Part shown: positions 46,016 through 59,713 of the stretch, one piece after another | Layout: each line of letters begins with the position of its first letter | Numbering within the stretch: the stretch's first letter is position 1 | Source: Pseudisothecium myosuroides | Taxonomy: Eukaryota; Streptophyta; Bryopsida; Hypnales; Lembophyllaceae | Direction: 5' to 3' | Assembly: GCA_951799445.1 (NCBI GenBank) | Contig: OX637292.1 | Span: 2,297,296-2,361,295 of the forward strand | DNA: 64,000 bases | Made by a program: the position numbers and the translations under genes | The notes under the pieces: model-generated | Told to the model about the DNA's origin: nothing | Seen by the model: the letters and a program-made list of their open reading frames with translations, nothing else | Databases searched by the model: none

Positions 46016-47454
46016 TTAATCCCTAAGTCTAAAGGCCATTTTTCCATTCAAAATTGCCATTTCTATTGCAAAAAACAATAACCTTTTTTTTTCAAACTTG
46101 CACAACTAACCGTAGAATAATCTACTAGACTAATGTGCAAATGAGTGGAAGAAATTTCAGAAACTTTGATCTCGTAGATTGCAAGTTATTTGCATTTAAA
46201 GTAAAATAAACAAGTTTTTTTGCACCTTACTCAACTAGATTTTATGACTTTGAATTTTTGTAGATTTTTATTTTTGCACTACTAATTTTGAATTTCTAAT
46301 TTTTTATGTTGAAGAATTTAGTTGAGAATTTAGGTATTAAAAAAAAAGACTTAATTTTCACTCATTTAAAAAATTATTAAATAGGAGTAGGTTCAAGATT
46401 GAAGTAAAAACTAAATTGTTTAGATCTCTATATGATGGAATTGAAACACACTAATCTCAATAGTGAGATTGTTCTAGTAAGAGATCTAAACCTCAATGAT
46501 TTTTTTATTTTTTTTAATTATAAAAATTGAATTTAGAAATAAATCCCATAAGTTTTTCTTTCAAGAAGATGCTATAATTGCCCAAAAAACAAGATTGTCC
46601 ATAACTTTCACATCACTAATTCAAATGGAATAAATCAAAGCTTTCCATGTAAATAAAAATACAATCTCTGAGAAACAAAAATTTTATAATATTTTTACTT
46701 CAAGTTTTTGTGGGATATTTTTCTTGCCTATTGAACTAGAATTTTGACTTATTGTACCATAACTTTGGCTCATGGGCACCAATTGAAATAAAATTATATT
46801 TCTAGAAATATTGAGACCTTGGGAGCTTATCCAAAATCCATTTTGCCTTTGGCTCTCACGTTGGATTCATGTTCCACCCCTTGTGGCTCTCACGTGCTAT
46901 GGTGGGGCAAGGCAGTTGCTACCCGCCATGCTGGCACTTCTTGTTCATGTCTAGCTTTATACACTAAGGTAGGAGGTTCTAAAAGCATCCAAGCTCTAAA
47001 ATCGCCCACCTCCTCAAATGTACACTATTTGTTTATGTTGCTTTTTCATGGCCTTTAGCAATGTACAAATAATGTACATTTTAGGAAGTGGGTGATTATA
47101 GAACCTCATGCCATTTCAATTTCAAAATTTCATAACTAACTCCACAAAGCTCCAAAAAATATGAAACAACTTGCGGTCAATGCCAATTCCACTTGACTTT
47201 CAAGAAAAATTTATTGAAAAAAAAATTCAAGAAGTTTCACCTCCCCAAAATTCAGTTTCAGCTCTCGGATGGGCAATTTATGGACCTCCTACCGTAACAC
47301 TTATTGGCTGACCTGGCCCAAGTTGCTTCCGGCTAGGCTTTTGTACTTTCTTCTTTGCAGTAAAGGTCTTTCATTTATTTGTGTAAAGTAAATAAAAATA
47401 AATAAATAAAAAGCCATTTTGTCCCCTGAGGGGACACTGCACTTTAGGGTTTAA
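46016..47454 (+). mobile_element. TTAA-family element, copy 3, with internal insertions
   Basis: It begins TTAATCCCTAAGTCTAAAGG with interior blocks like copy 1 (gaaatttcagaaactttg, gattgcaagtt). It ends ctgaggggacactgcacttt then agggtttaa, matching the complement of the left end of copy 2. It spans 1439 bp rather than 925 because extra sequence, including a 326-bp MITE, lies at about 46810-47420. No transposase frame. Confidence 0.6.
46968..47293. mobile_element. MITE family M3, copy 1, nested in a TTAA element
   Basis: The ends GGTAGGAGGTTCTAAAA and TTTATGGACCTCCTACC are inverted repeats. The interior (caagaaaaatttattga, ataactaactccacaaa) recurs at 54877-55213. No coding frame. The target duplication is not clear. 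Confidence 0.65.
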
Positions 47455-48197
<743 letters not shown>

Positions 48198-48389
48198 TAG
48201 ATTGAATGGGGTTGGGAACACCCCCGCACACTCAAATAGGATTGGAAACACCTTGCGCACTCGAATGCGATTCCTAAGAGAGGAAAAACCGTCAGTGATT
48301 TGTGATTCTTGCCGGCATGGGGTACCCAGAAAGGTTAATGTACAATGCAGGCAAAGTGTGCCTTGAACGACTTCCTTCCACGCAAATGG

Positions 48390-51300
48390 CTATGACTGCA
48401 GGAGAAGCGTGGACTTGGGCAAAATGCTGTCTGCCAGCTCCATGTTCAGCTTCACTGGCAATGGCGGCATTTGACTCATTATGCCTGGCATGTTCGTCAT
48501 CCTGCATAAAAAAACAAAAGCATCAATGTTAAGTTGTTTGCATAGAAAGACGACGCATCAATCCAAACTTTTGAGGATACCAAATGCAAACTAGTAATTC
48601 CCATCCTTTCGGCTTCCCGCTTGTAGTTGAAACGTGTATAACAACATTCTCTGAGAGCCTTACTGTTCAGCTGACAACAAACACAAAAATGGGGCATGAT
48701 TTGGATTCAATCAACCTGGTTGAGAATGGTGTGCAAATTCGACTTGCTCATCATCAGTGTCAATATGGGAGCTACTGTTAGGGAGCTACAGTGATTGATG
48801 TCAAAGGGCCCCGTTCTCCAAAATTCGAGATGGAAGAGGATGTGTGCTAAAGAAAAAAGAGATCAGAGGACTGGAGCATCTTCGATGTCCTGATTTTTCC
48901 TCGATATGAGGAAGTGGGCATTGAGGTATTTGGAGCTCCGACAACGAATAGTATGTGTATCTGAGTTAATGAAAGAGTTTGTAACAAATCTGCATTGCAG
49001 CTGATTTGAGAAGACTTACCCATTCAAAATTGCAAAAATATTATCCCTGAATCGAAAGAGCAGATCAGTGTTTTCCTGCATCTACACACATGATGAAAAT
49101 CATGTCACTGTTAGCTGCAAAACCAGGAAAATATTTCTGGAAATGTGGAAGTCCCGGGTGTAACTTTGTGGAAGCCTCCAGTGGTATTTGGCGCAGCTTA
49201 AAACAGACAAAAGACACGCCCCAAAAACAAGTTCATACTACCATGCTTACAAAGTTTCAGTTAGATGGAAGAGAGACAGTGAGCAATTCAAGCATATAGC
49301 AGACCCAGGATGTTTCCGAGAATCTCTCCAGTTCAAGCAAAACATGGCATACGGTGTACCAGCCTTTCGCCACTCTCACCTCAATTCTGCTCTCATGTAC
49401 CCAATGGGTTCATTTCACAACGAAAACGTACACCACAAGTACATGAGCGCAGAATTAAAATATGCGTGGTGAAAGGTCGATTCACTCTAATGATAATATT
49501 CATAAAACAGAAACAGCAATGTATGCAGAACTGTACCTTCATAGAAGCAAGGTTGGAGCGAATCTGAGCAATAACTTGAGCATTGTGCTCAAGCAACTGC
49601 CCTGTTGTACCTCCAATTGCTACAAAACATAAGCAAAACATGAGAGTACAGTTCCAAAGTGAATGATTCACATAATTACAAATGCCTAGATTCCAAATCC
49701 AACACAACAATTTCATTTCATCTTGCTCATAAGATATCCATAATCATGGCCCGACTGAAAGCAGAAAACCCATATTTCAAACTATCGCACCTACATTTTG
49801 CAATTTGGCGCCACTTCTTTAAAGAAATACACAATGCAGACCACTAAAGGAACAAAACCAAACTGGTATAATTCAGATAGGGTTCAATTTATATCACCAG
49901 AATCAATAAAGAACAATGCATGTGTTCACAAGAATATAGAATAAACTGGACCAGTTTAAAGTTCTTTGGAGGTTAAAAACAGAAGTGAAAAAGTAGACTG
50001 TTGAACACTCACCATTGTTAGAGATCCCATCATCATTGTCAATGGGTGGAGGCTGCAAATACATTGGCATGGGTGACCTATTCACCATGTTGCCCGCAGG
50101 TGTTTGCTTAAGTACCGTCTCTGCTTTATCCTGTCACCACAAGCAATTTACACCATTAGAAATCCCTGAATACTCATCTGCTTTGGCTACATGATTACCA
50201 TTTTTTCGCGTTGATCACCGAAGAAATCTCAAATAGAAAAAACAAATGTTCATTTGAATTGAATTAACCCCTCTAGGCTTCAACCATCCAGACAAGGATG
50301 GAGAATGTTCTGAGCAGCCTACTTGATCCAATTTGCAGTCATTAGAAAGCTTCAAGGAGAAAATGTTAACCAGCGTTGGCAAGAAGAAAAAAGCTCTACA
50401 CTCCACTCTTTCTAACTATATACTCTAATTATACACTTTGTAATTGTACATGCCAAGCTGTGATCAATTGTCGGAGTGCATTTAAAAGTCCATTGTTCCC
50501 CAAGGGAGTGTAATTGGAGAGTATTACTGAATGGATAGATATTTTGGAGAAGTTACAAAGTAATGTTTACTATCATTTTTTATCATTTTTTTGAGTGGTA
50601 TTACTATATTTAGTTGAAGCACTATAGGCTTAATGAGCCACTAACAAGTTGTTCCTACAAGCGTGTAAAAAGAATTATCATCAGATCACGTCTGCGAAAC
50701 ACAAAATAATTGAAAATTACCTTCTTGTCCTTACTCTTCTTGGTTGCATTTTGCACCTCGTCCTTTCGTCTCTTCCCATTCTCCTTCTTCTAATCATCAA
50801 CCACATTGCAGATTTCAGAACCATTGGGAAAGCTATGATAAAATTTCCATACAATTATTAATAAGGGCTGAAAGTACCCAGCACTACAATCCAAGAGGCA
50901 AAATATTCTACTGATGTTGTCAGTTGCTGAAAATTTGACGAACATGTGGAGCATGAAGAAGAAATCAAAAGAGAAGACTGACAGTGGATTGGTCCCATAT
51001 TCTAATCTATGTTGAACTTAAAATATCTATTCTGCATGGACACAGATGCCACTCCAGAATCCACTGCTCAATGAAGCTACGTCATTATTCAGACTTTCAG
51101 ACACTTTGTGGAATTTTCCATCTGCACTGTAGCAAATGCAACGATAAGGAAATCAAACTCACAGTCATCCACCGAACGCGTAATGCAACATCGCGAACAG
51201 TTTTATCGTTCAGAAGTGCAGCTATTTTAATGTACATGACAAGGCTATCCGTCTGAACCGCATGCCTGCACAGCCAAAACCAAAAAATCACACAAACACC

Positions 51301-52750
51301 AATTAAACCCATCTCATATTCTATTTCAGTTCAATCCCTTTACTAGCTAGCTCTCATAAACTCATCACCCACCAGTACTCACAGATTTCAAATTCAGATA
51401 GAGTCTACCGTAATGTAAACTGCACCGAAAAACACATTTAACTGCGCAACTTGATGCACAGAACATTCTTCAAAGGAGCTGTGAACGTCTTGGATCCATA
51501 TGCTAATCCAAGGCAAACTCATCGTATCCAAGATCCCCTGTTCCTTCTAATCCTCTTAGAGTTATCCTCTAATCCAAAGTAGTGCGAATCAAGAGATTCC
51601 TTCGCTTAGATTCACCCATCCTTACTAACACAGCTCAGCAACCCCTTTTATGCCCTACTTAAGGAAAACTGGCTCGAGTTCAAGAACCAAAGCAGTCATA
51701 CTCAGCGAGATATTGAAAAAAGTTGATGTACTCTCAAACATAGTTCAACTGCAGTGAAAACAGTGTGTCGTCAACACTGCTCACTAATATTATGCATTCT
51801 TCAGAACCACAACACAAGAGGGACTTCGCATGGTGATCTCTCTCCTTGCATCACAGATTGTAACAATACAAGATCGGAATCTAAACCGAGATATGAAAAA
51901 TGCGCAAAATTGCAACAGCCTTATCTTCAACTCCCCAAAAGCCAAAACCTCGGAATTCATGAGAAAATGCAAGCTTATCCTGGAAGTGTCAAGGGAGCTG
52001 AAACTTCGATTGCAGAAAGAGCTGTCTTAAGCTGTAGATAAGTTAAACTACTCTCAACCACCGTGCAACTACAATGAAAACAGTGCGTGGTCAACACTGC
52101 TCACTACTATTATACATTCTTCAGACCCTAACACATGATCTCCTAGTAGGGGATGAACGAAGGACTTCGTATGGTGATATCTCTTATTGCATCACAGATT
52201 GTAACAATACATGATCGGAATAGAAATCAAGATGAAAAATGCGCAATTGCAACAGCCTTATCTTCAACTCCAAACTCGGAATTCGTGAGAAAATGCAAGC
52301 TTACCCTGGAAGCGTCCAAGCATTCCGAAGGGAGCTGAAACTCCGATTGCAGCAAGGCGAAGAAGAGAAAGAAAGAGCAGGCTTCAGCTTTACTTACTTG
52401 TTGAGCGCTTCCTCGAGGATAGATTGCTCCTCGGCGGTCCAGTCCGTCGCCAAGCCCGCGTCGTGTTTCAAGCCGGTCGTGGCTGTCGCCGCATTCTCGG
52501 TCACCGGCGTCGTAGTCCCGTTGGACACTCCGTTCGCCGTCGTCGTCGCGGTCGCCGGAGCGGCGGTGTCGACAACAGGGGTGGGGGAGGCGGTCCCGGT
52601 GTACCTGACTGCCCCGTTGTTAGTCCCAGCTGCTGCATTATTGCTACTCGGCTGGGCATTCTGCATCTGCAACTGCGCCTTGACAGCGGAATTGGGGGTA
52701 GTGGCTTTCGGTGCATTCGCCCCGGATCCCGCCATGGCCGCCTGGGCCAT
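48390..52750 (-). CDS. DUF3755 family protein with MYB/SANT-like segment, 7 exons
   Basis: Exons 52750-52398, 51265-51163, 50789-50721, 50130-50013, 49619-49537, 49081-49020 and 48501-48390 join in phase (2, 0, 0, 1, 0, 2) to 900 nt, 299 aa. Residues 1-100 are low-complexity (Ala, Thr, Pro, Asn). The family core follows: DWTAEEQSILEEALNK (about 104-118), KIAALLNDKTVRDVALRVRW (about 131-150), then the basic KKENGKRRKDEVQNATKKSK. The rest includes PMPMYLQPPP, GGTTGQLLEHNAQVIAQIRS and RFRDNIFAILNG, and ends KSTLLLQS. Homologues occur throughout land plants and are usually described as putative DNA-binding nuclear proteins; I know of no settled function. The start is the first ATG after an in-frame TAG. 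Intron 1 (1.1 kb) contains a tandem duplication and the (GA)n tract lies just downstream. Confidence 0.93.
51747..52354. repeat. Tandem duplication of about 280 bp in DUF3755 intron 1
   Basis: The stretches 51747-52017 and 52062-52354 share long blocks in order: gtcaacactgctcacta, tattcttcaga-like, atcacagattgtaacaatac, aacagccttatcttcaactc, gagaaaatgcaagctta and gggagctgaaact. Each unit has small indels, so the duplication is not recent. Confidence 0.85.
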
Positions 52751-54229
52751 CTCACGCACTTCCTAATGGTCTTCTGTTTGGGACAGGATTTCGAAAGCCT
52801 ACGAAGAGATTACGAGAAGGGTGGGGGTTGGGGTTAGTGATCCAGGGTCGCCGTCCCTGCAGTCGTAGGCAGTAACAAAACCTCTGATCCCAACAGGATC
52901 AGCAACATTTTCTCGGGAATGCAAATGCGCGCATTCTAATGCCACGGAGCTTCCGCCACAACGACATCAACCTGCTTCGGATTCCCATTCATTCCACTCG
53001 CTCATTGCACTCCCCGAGAGGTTCTCAACTGCATCGGGGCTCCCAATTCTGTCACCGGTTTCTTCCTGAGCGCCGGAACATAGCTCCTCGCTTGAAGAAT
53101 TCACGGAACGCTAACGAGATTCTAGGATGAACGACGGTGCGAGATTGCGCTAGCAGCAGCTGTTCAATCTTCAGGCAATCTACACGAAAATTGCACCACA
53201 AGAGGAGCTTTGTATTTGCTCAAGCTCCGACCTTGAACCGAAAAAAACATGGACTCGAACGAATATGTCTCAAACCTCACCACCTATCCTTCCCGATACC
53301 GAAAATTCTACCCTCAACAATCACCCAAAACGTCCCGTTTTCGACGTCAATTCTATGCTCGTGGATTTCTTCACATCTAGCTAACGATCACCGAAAGCTT
53401 CACCACCGACTCGAAACTAAGGTTTGACCGCAATTCCCACCTGGAAACCTTCTTCATCGTTTCTGGCCAGAGATGACTACAGAGTTGTATCCTTGCAATC
53501 TAAACCAACCCAACCCAACGCAACGCAACCCACCCCGGCCGGAACCCACTCGAACAGTATAGTAGTGAGACCGGCGGGATGAGTGCGAGAATTCGTAGGA
53601 ACGAGTGAAGCGAAAATGTTAAAAATTCCCAAAAGGCCCTGCGATTGTGCTGCTTCGTCGCCGTCGGTCGTCGTCCTCGATCAAGCTGCGCGAGGCGGGG
53701 CCTGAAAACGACGATCTTTCATGGCGATGAAGACTGAAAGCTGGCAGCAGTGAGGGGATGGGGGAGTGCGGGGCGGGAGTTCCGTCGTCCTCGGGGAGGT
53801 CGGAGACGACGGACGAGGGCTGTCGTTGACGAACGAAAGGATGACGGTGAGCACACTCACCCTAGATCTTTTTGCCCATCGGACGGCAGCAGTTGTGGAA
53901 ATGGTTCGCGTCCATCCTGACCGTGCGATTCCCCGAGACTGACTTGTCTTGATTTGGGGTCGCCTGGTTTTCCTGCCCGCGTCAGTCGGGGTGCATGAAT
54001 GGGCAATTTGCTTTACCCTCGCTCACTGCCCTGACTGGAAATTTTTACCTGACCAGCAGTTTTCCACATGGCCGGCAATCCCAAATTGAAAGGAGAACTT
54101 AAGCTTAAGGTACAGACGTCAATTGGGAATTGCTGCTTGCTCGAGAAGAAGAAGTTGGGTTCCTTTTGGGGCCATGAAAATTAACGACGACTAAGCCACT
54201 CAACTATCTACTAGGTGGATGATGAATGT
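52751..54229. promoter_or_regulatory. Upstream region of the DUF3755 gene
   Basis: GC- and CpG-richer than most of the window, especially 53.5-54.0 kb, as expected for a plant promoter and leader. A short caaccc/caacgc repeat is at about 53505-53535. Frames on the plus strand (52939-53130, 53137-53427) match nothing I know. A divergent transcript to the right is possible but not supported by a recognisable protein. Confidence 0.4.
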
Positions 54230-54482
54230 TGTGAGAAGTGCACTTCATCTATACTAATAACGGGTGGTGAATGAAGAATCTGTTGGAGTAGTTCCACTAA
54301 ACATGTCTCAGGGATGTGAGAAGTGCACTTCATCTACACTAATAACAGTGGTGAATGAAGAATCTGTTGGAGTAGTTCCACTAAAAATGTCTCAAGGATG
54401 TGAGAAGTGCACTTCATCTACACTAATAACATGGTGAATGAAGAATTTGTTGGGATAGTTCAACTTAACATGTCTCAGGGCC
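54230..54482. repeat. 85-bp tandem repeat, three copies
   Basis: Units start at 54230, 54315 and 54399, each with tgtgagaagtgcacttcatc, ggtgaatgaagaat and atgtctca. Copies 1 and 2 are nearly identical; copy 3 is slightly diverged. Confidence 0.92.
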
Positions 54483-54876
54483 AATTGCCATTGGACTCCT
54501 TGACCTCCGGAACCGGATGGTCCAAGCATTCTCTATTGCAATCTGAGCTCCAAGCTCCCTTCTGCACGGACCTCCAACCCTCAATCCTTGCATTTTGGGT
54601 TTGCAAAGTTGGAGGGCCTAGACCCTGGTTGGAGGGAATTATTTGCTACATAAAGACATTAGGTCATCACATAAAGTCAGCTTGATTCCTTAAATGGCGT
54701 CAAATATTCCATGACTTTATTTTATTGAGGTTGCTTCAGTTTCAGAAGCTAGTTGAGCAAATGGAAACACCTGGTGCATCAAGGCTCCGTCCAACCCCCT
54801 TAAGTTTCCTCCCCTCCAGGAGTCTAATGGAAACTAGCTTCCAAAGGTGAGGGAAGCCACGTTTACCCTTAATAAA
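54483..54876. other. Spacer with one unrecognised frame
   Basis: A plus-strand frame from within the tandem repeat to 54685 encodes no known domain. Otherwise nothing seen. Confidence 0.3.
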
Positions 54877-55213
54877 GTAGGAGGTCCATAAAGTACTTGG
54901 GCTCTTGGTTGGTACAATATGAAACCAAATCTACCTTTGTATTAGATGTCCTCTAATATAAAGGTATATTTTGCTTTCACATTGCATCAACAATGTACAC
55001 ATAGTTTACATTTCAAGAGGTGGACGTTTCTATTGACCATTGCTTTTCAACTTCAAAAATTTATAACTAATTCCACAAAATTCAAAAAAAATGAAATGAC
55101 TTGAATTAGATGCCAATTCAATTTGCCTTTCAAGAAAAATTTACTAAGAAAATATTTCAAGAAGTTTAACTTCCCCAATTTAATTTTCAATTCTTAATGG
55201 GTTACTTTACCTC
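54877..55213. mobile_element. MITE family M3, copy 2
   Basis: It starts gtaggaggtccataaa and ends actttacctcc, with interior blocks ataactaattccacaaa and ctttcaagaaaaatttact shared with 46968-47293. Ends are more eroded than in copy 1. Confidence 0.55.
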
Positions 55214-55692
55214 CTTTTGAAAATAGACTCTATCACTTCATTCAACTAAGGTGTTTGTTTTAGAATTCCTTCCTTTTAACAAGAAAGAGGATACTTAAAG
55301 TATGGTGAGTCACCAAGGGCATAGATGTTGTTTCATAAATTATGGGATGTTGATTTAAAGTTAATGGAAGTGACCATTTTAAGAATATCAAGACTTGAGT
55401 TAGAGCCCCCCTAGTGATTAAAAATATGAGACTATGTTTTTCTCGCTTCAAAAAATCATAGTTCTACATATCTCCAAAAATTAAGTAACAAATTCTCTTC
55501 TTCATAATTACATTTCATCTTGTTATGACTATCCTATCCCTTGAAAAGAGACAACCGTCCATGTGGTTCAAAAAAAGAAAAGAAAAAAGAGACAACCCAC
55601 ATGTCTGCCAAAAAAATTACCTTTTTTCCCATGGATTGTTCATAAAATGTTTATTTATCCACCCCCTAGATATATAGTATATTTTAACACGT

Positions 55693-55694
<2 letters not shown>
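55214..55694. other. AT-rich intergenic DNA
   Basis: No recognised feature. Confidence 0.4.

Positions 55695-55770
<76 letters not shown>
55695..55770. repeat. (TA)n microsatellite
   Basis: Uninterrupted AT/TA run of 76 bases. The two tyrosine/isoleucine frames across it, one per strand, are repeat artefacts. Confidence 0.97.
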
Positions 55771-55775
<5 letters not shown>

Positions 55776-56659
55776 AATATGGAGTACAAATATGGATAAA
55801 AATACTATATGGATATTAATATTGAAAACAAGTATAATATTGTGCATGAATATTAGTACTAGATACAAGTTTGATATATGGATACAATATACGGCATATG
55901 GTCACATGTCCTGTATATCAATTGTCATTATATATGTATTCAAAAAGATATATGGTTTGGAGACAATGGAAAATGAATATTATCTAATCTTAATGATATT
56001 TTTATTTTTATTTTTTGGTCAAGATAATGAAAAATAAATAAAAGCGCTTTCTCTTAAATTTGGAGGGTTTGGACTTTGATGTCCTTTTTGAGTGACTATC
56101 CCCTCATTATCCACTCAAAAGGACCAATCACATTTTGCATTTATATTTTTTTACTACTTACAAACAATTCTAGCCTTATAGAAGTTAAGGTCAATTTTAG
56201 CACCTTCTACTTTAAAACTTATCAATAGTCTATTTTGTTCATGAGTATTAGCCAGGTTCCAAGAATCACCTTTGTCAATTAGTTTTTGCATGTACAATAT
56301 GATGCACACTAGGGTGCAAACACCTAAAACCATCCCTATATCCTTTGACGCACTTTTCAACCCCATAAAGAACCAAGTGTTTATTCAATGTATGCAAAAG
56401 ATCTTGGTTAGGTTTTTGCAAAGTGATTTTGGGTTGAATGTTCATGAAATTTGGACACAAAGTGTAAACATATACCTCCTTAGTGAAAAACTATTTTTTT
56501 TAGATCAGGTGCTAGGATCAAAGTTATGATGCCTTGAATTTTTTGGGCAGCTTGGATAACTTCAAGCAACATGTGCAAAACTCCTCCTATAATTTTGAAA
56601 CTTGGCAGGTATGTAGCTTACATGATACAAGATGCAAATGTCAAAAAAATAACCGTATA
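55771..56659. other. AT-rich intergenic DNA
   Basis: Short frames on both strands (56154-56529) without recognisable product. Confidence 0.35.
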
Positions 56660-56930
56660 TAGTGTTAAAATCTCATTCTAGAAGGTGTTAAAGTTTGTTG
56701 GCCATATCGGGCAAGGTTGCAAAAGAATTTTTTTTTCTACTTCAAATGTTCTAATCTCTCAATCCATGTGGTCAAAGTTTCTGAAATTTTTTCCACACAT
56801 TTCCATAGAAATCTAGTACAAATCTATATTATTGAATTTTGAAAAAAAAAAACATTTTTTTAGCTGCCCTAAAAAGTCGCAATTTTTGACAATTTTTGCC
56901 TAAAATGTGCTTTGGTCCTTTAGGGGTTAA
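56660..56930 (-). mobile_element. TTAA-family element, partial copy (one end)
   Basis: It ends GGTCCTTTAGGGGTTAA and shares ctgaaattttttccacac and atgtggtcaaa with the right end of 26835-27759. The opposite terminus was not found within 1 kb to the left, so it is truncated or strongly diverged. Confidence 0.65.
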
Positions 56931-58394
56931 AAGCACTTTAATTTAACAATAGAATATCATAAAAATTGTCATTTGATTCTTGGAGTAAAATGAAGGGGTA
57001 TTATGAGGGGTTTTACTATGACAAAAAAAACACTATAAGAGTCCGGTAGTATGTGTAGACAACCTAGACCTTCAAAGGAATAGACTTCCTACTAGCTAGC
57101 ACTACAATTTATTATATTTAGAATTTATTCTAGGACACTAATATACCATGCATTGACATTTCAATTTGCATTTCATCACAAATCTATGGTTCTCCTTTAA
57201 GCATTCCTAGGTTCTTCTAACCCATTTTTTTTTGGGACAACCACCTATGACTTCATAGCCACACATGCAATTTCAACCATAAACAATCACATATAATATA
57301 TATCATTCAACTACTAGGAATTCTACTTCATGCACTTTTGTTTCTACATAGCTGGACAAACAATTTTTCCTTTTGGAGCTTTTTAGAAATGAATTCTATT
57401 GGCAATAATTTCTTGGTCATGTAAGAGCTAAGGTAAAACAATTTGTCTTTAGTACATGCGTTCATCCACCAACAATACACCTTTGTTATAACCTACTTCT
57501 TTGAATCAATTTATATTACCTTTACTAATTCCTTAAATGTTTCTTTTCTATTCAGCAACAACTTCAATTCCTAAAATTTCTTGACTATTTGTCACAAAGT
57601 GTGTCCCAAACTGGCATGTCACTTTCTTGTGCGTTGAGCATAATTGGAATATAAATTTTTTTTTAGGACTTTCAATTGTAAAATTTGCACTACATTGCTA
57701 GAGGAAGTTGCAAAGAAAAATTCAACCTATCTGACCGTGTAGATTGTAAGATCATAATGTTTGAAGTTAGAAAACAAATTGGGGCTTTGACCAACAAAAT
57801 CAGCATAATTTGACTCAACTTTGTGAAGAAGGAGGCACTATCCAACTTTGGAAACTTAAACCATTAGATAGGTAGTTATGTTAATTACTTGCCTGCCAAT
57901 TTAAAAAGATAATGGAGGTGTTTAAAATATCCAAAATCATCTTGCAATGAGAGGATATCCAAGAAAAGCAACTACTTGAGTAAGATTTCAATTTTTTGGA
58001 GAACTCATTTTTGGGAAGAATCAAAATCCCAATAGGCAACAAAAAACCTTACTACTCTAAATGGAATATAGAAATTAAATGTTAAAATAAATTAAAAATA
58101 TCATAAATTTACACTAGAATTTGAGCTTATGGTTCTAAAATTGTTCTAAAATTGCCATTTATAGTGCATTGAGTGAAAATTGAAAAAAAAATTGGTTTTC
58201 AACCACCTGATAATTCCGAGTACTACTATGAGAATTTGTGGAATTTTTTTAAATCACAGATTGGAAGATTTAAGAGTTCAAAGTTAAAGAAAAAAATTCA
58301 CAATTTGCTTAAGTGCTTGCCTTCTCTACTAGGACAATACCCAAACTATTCCTATTATATTCTAGGTGTTAGAGATTGGCAGTAGTCCTTGAAA
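56931..58394. other. AT-rich intergenic DNA
   Basis: No gene seen; only short frames such as 58173-58385. Confidence 0.4.
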
Positions 58395-58690
58395 GTTTAT
58401 GGTGGAAACATCCAAAACCGTCAATATTAAGCAATTCATCATAGCTGGAGGCACCTTTTCCTAAAAATAATACTTTCGGAGTATTAGTAAGTGAAAATCA
58501 TGAATATTCCAAAAAAAAATTAGATTTTTCGGGTGTGGTATATAATTTCTATGCTTTTTCAAAGTGCCGGCTCCCTAAACCACTGAAACTGTCACATAGG
58601 TGGACCCTAAACTGAAATCTGCAAAAATTAGTAGTTAGCAAATCAAAGTAAGTATGTGTCTATCACATGTGTCAACAAATGAGAATTAAG
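58395..58690 (-). repeat. Dispersed repeat R4, copy 2 (inverted)
   Basis: The reverse complement matches 15435-15720 over about 280 bp, including catccaaaaccgtcaatatt, ggaggcaccttttcc and aggtggaccctaaac. Confidence 0.7.
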
Positions 58691-59089
58691 CATTTGTAGG
58701 ACACATTGATGAAAGTCTAAGGACACATTTAGTTGTAATCTAGATTACAAGAATGGGTACACGGATGCTTTGGGGTGTTTCTACCTTAGTCCTCACAATG
58801 TTCTAGTTTCAACCATGGAAACAACCAATATAACACTATTCAACTCACTCAATCAGTCTTTTTTCCAAAGAAATCACTATTATTTTTAAATTAACTAATA
58901 AATTCAGAAAAAATTAATTATTTTTTGGTGAAACCTTGGGTGGGGAATTCCATGCAAAATTGTCTTGGATCCTGCTATGCTCTTTGCTATATAATAGATT
59001 ATTTCCATTTATCATCCAACTCAAAAATAAATAAATATTTATTTATTATTCATTTGTGTCAAATTAGATCAAATGGACCATTTGTGGCT
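58691..59089. other. AT-rich intergenic DNA
   Basis: Nothing specific seen. Confidence 0.4.
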
Positions 59090-59338
59090 AGGTGAACCGA
59101 CCCCCTCACTTGCCTCTAGTTTTATCCCTTAAAAAAATGATCTTTTTATTTGCCACGCAATCCCATGATAAAATTTAGAATTTTTGAATTCATATTTGCA
59201 ATTAGAGGCCCAAAATTATCTAGGAGTGGTATAGAAAATAGATTAATCAAGCACAAAAGGGGGTCTTTCTTTTTCAACATGCACCCCTGGAAAAAAGTTG
59301 AGGACTTTGAAAGGACAAGTGAAGGGTCGGTTTACCCT
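59090..59338. mobile_element. MITE family M2, copy 2
   Basis: It begins AGGTGAACCGACCCCCTCAC and ends GTGAAGGGTCGGTTTACCCT, inverted repeats matching the ends at 39415-39652, with the shared interior tagaatttttgaattcatat. Confidence 0.75.
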
Positions 59339-59713
59339 GGCCCCATTTATTTCAAAGCAAGAGCAACACAGACCAAAACATGATTTATTTATTTTTTTAA
59401 CAAATGGAAGAACCATTGCATTAAAAAGAGACTAAAAATACTCAATAAAAAATTTATAGAATTTCTATTTAGGAAAAAACATAGACTTGGTACTTGAAAA
59501 AACATTTGAATATGGGAGTTAAAGGAAAAGAGCTAGTAAAACTCAAAAAATATCCAAAACGTTAGTTGGAATTTGTTCCTTTCTCATGTCAATTAAGCAT
59601 CCCCACTCCCCACGGACCATAGTTGCAAACTTTCATCATTTGAGAAAAATAAAAAAATAAAAAAACATGATAGGGTGGGGTACTTGTTAGTCCTACCCAT
59701 GCAACTAGTTATA

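Noticed and set aside
52424..52837. GC-rich plus-strand frames over DUF3755 exon 1
   Set aside because: Shadows of the low-complexity Ala/Thr-coding exon on the opposite strand.
54230..54482. CRISPR-like repeat array
   Set aside because: Units are 85 bp, directly contiguous and lack distinct spacers; the context is a plant nuclear genome.
55563..55868. Long Tyr-Ile frames on both strands, and the similar one at 6228-6458
   Set aside because: They are translations of (TA)n runs.
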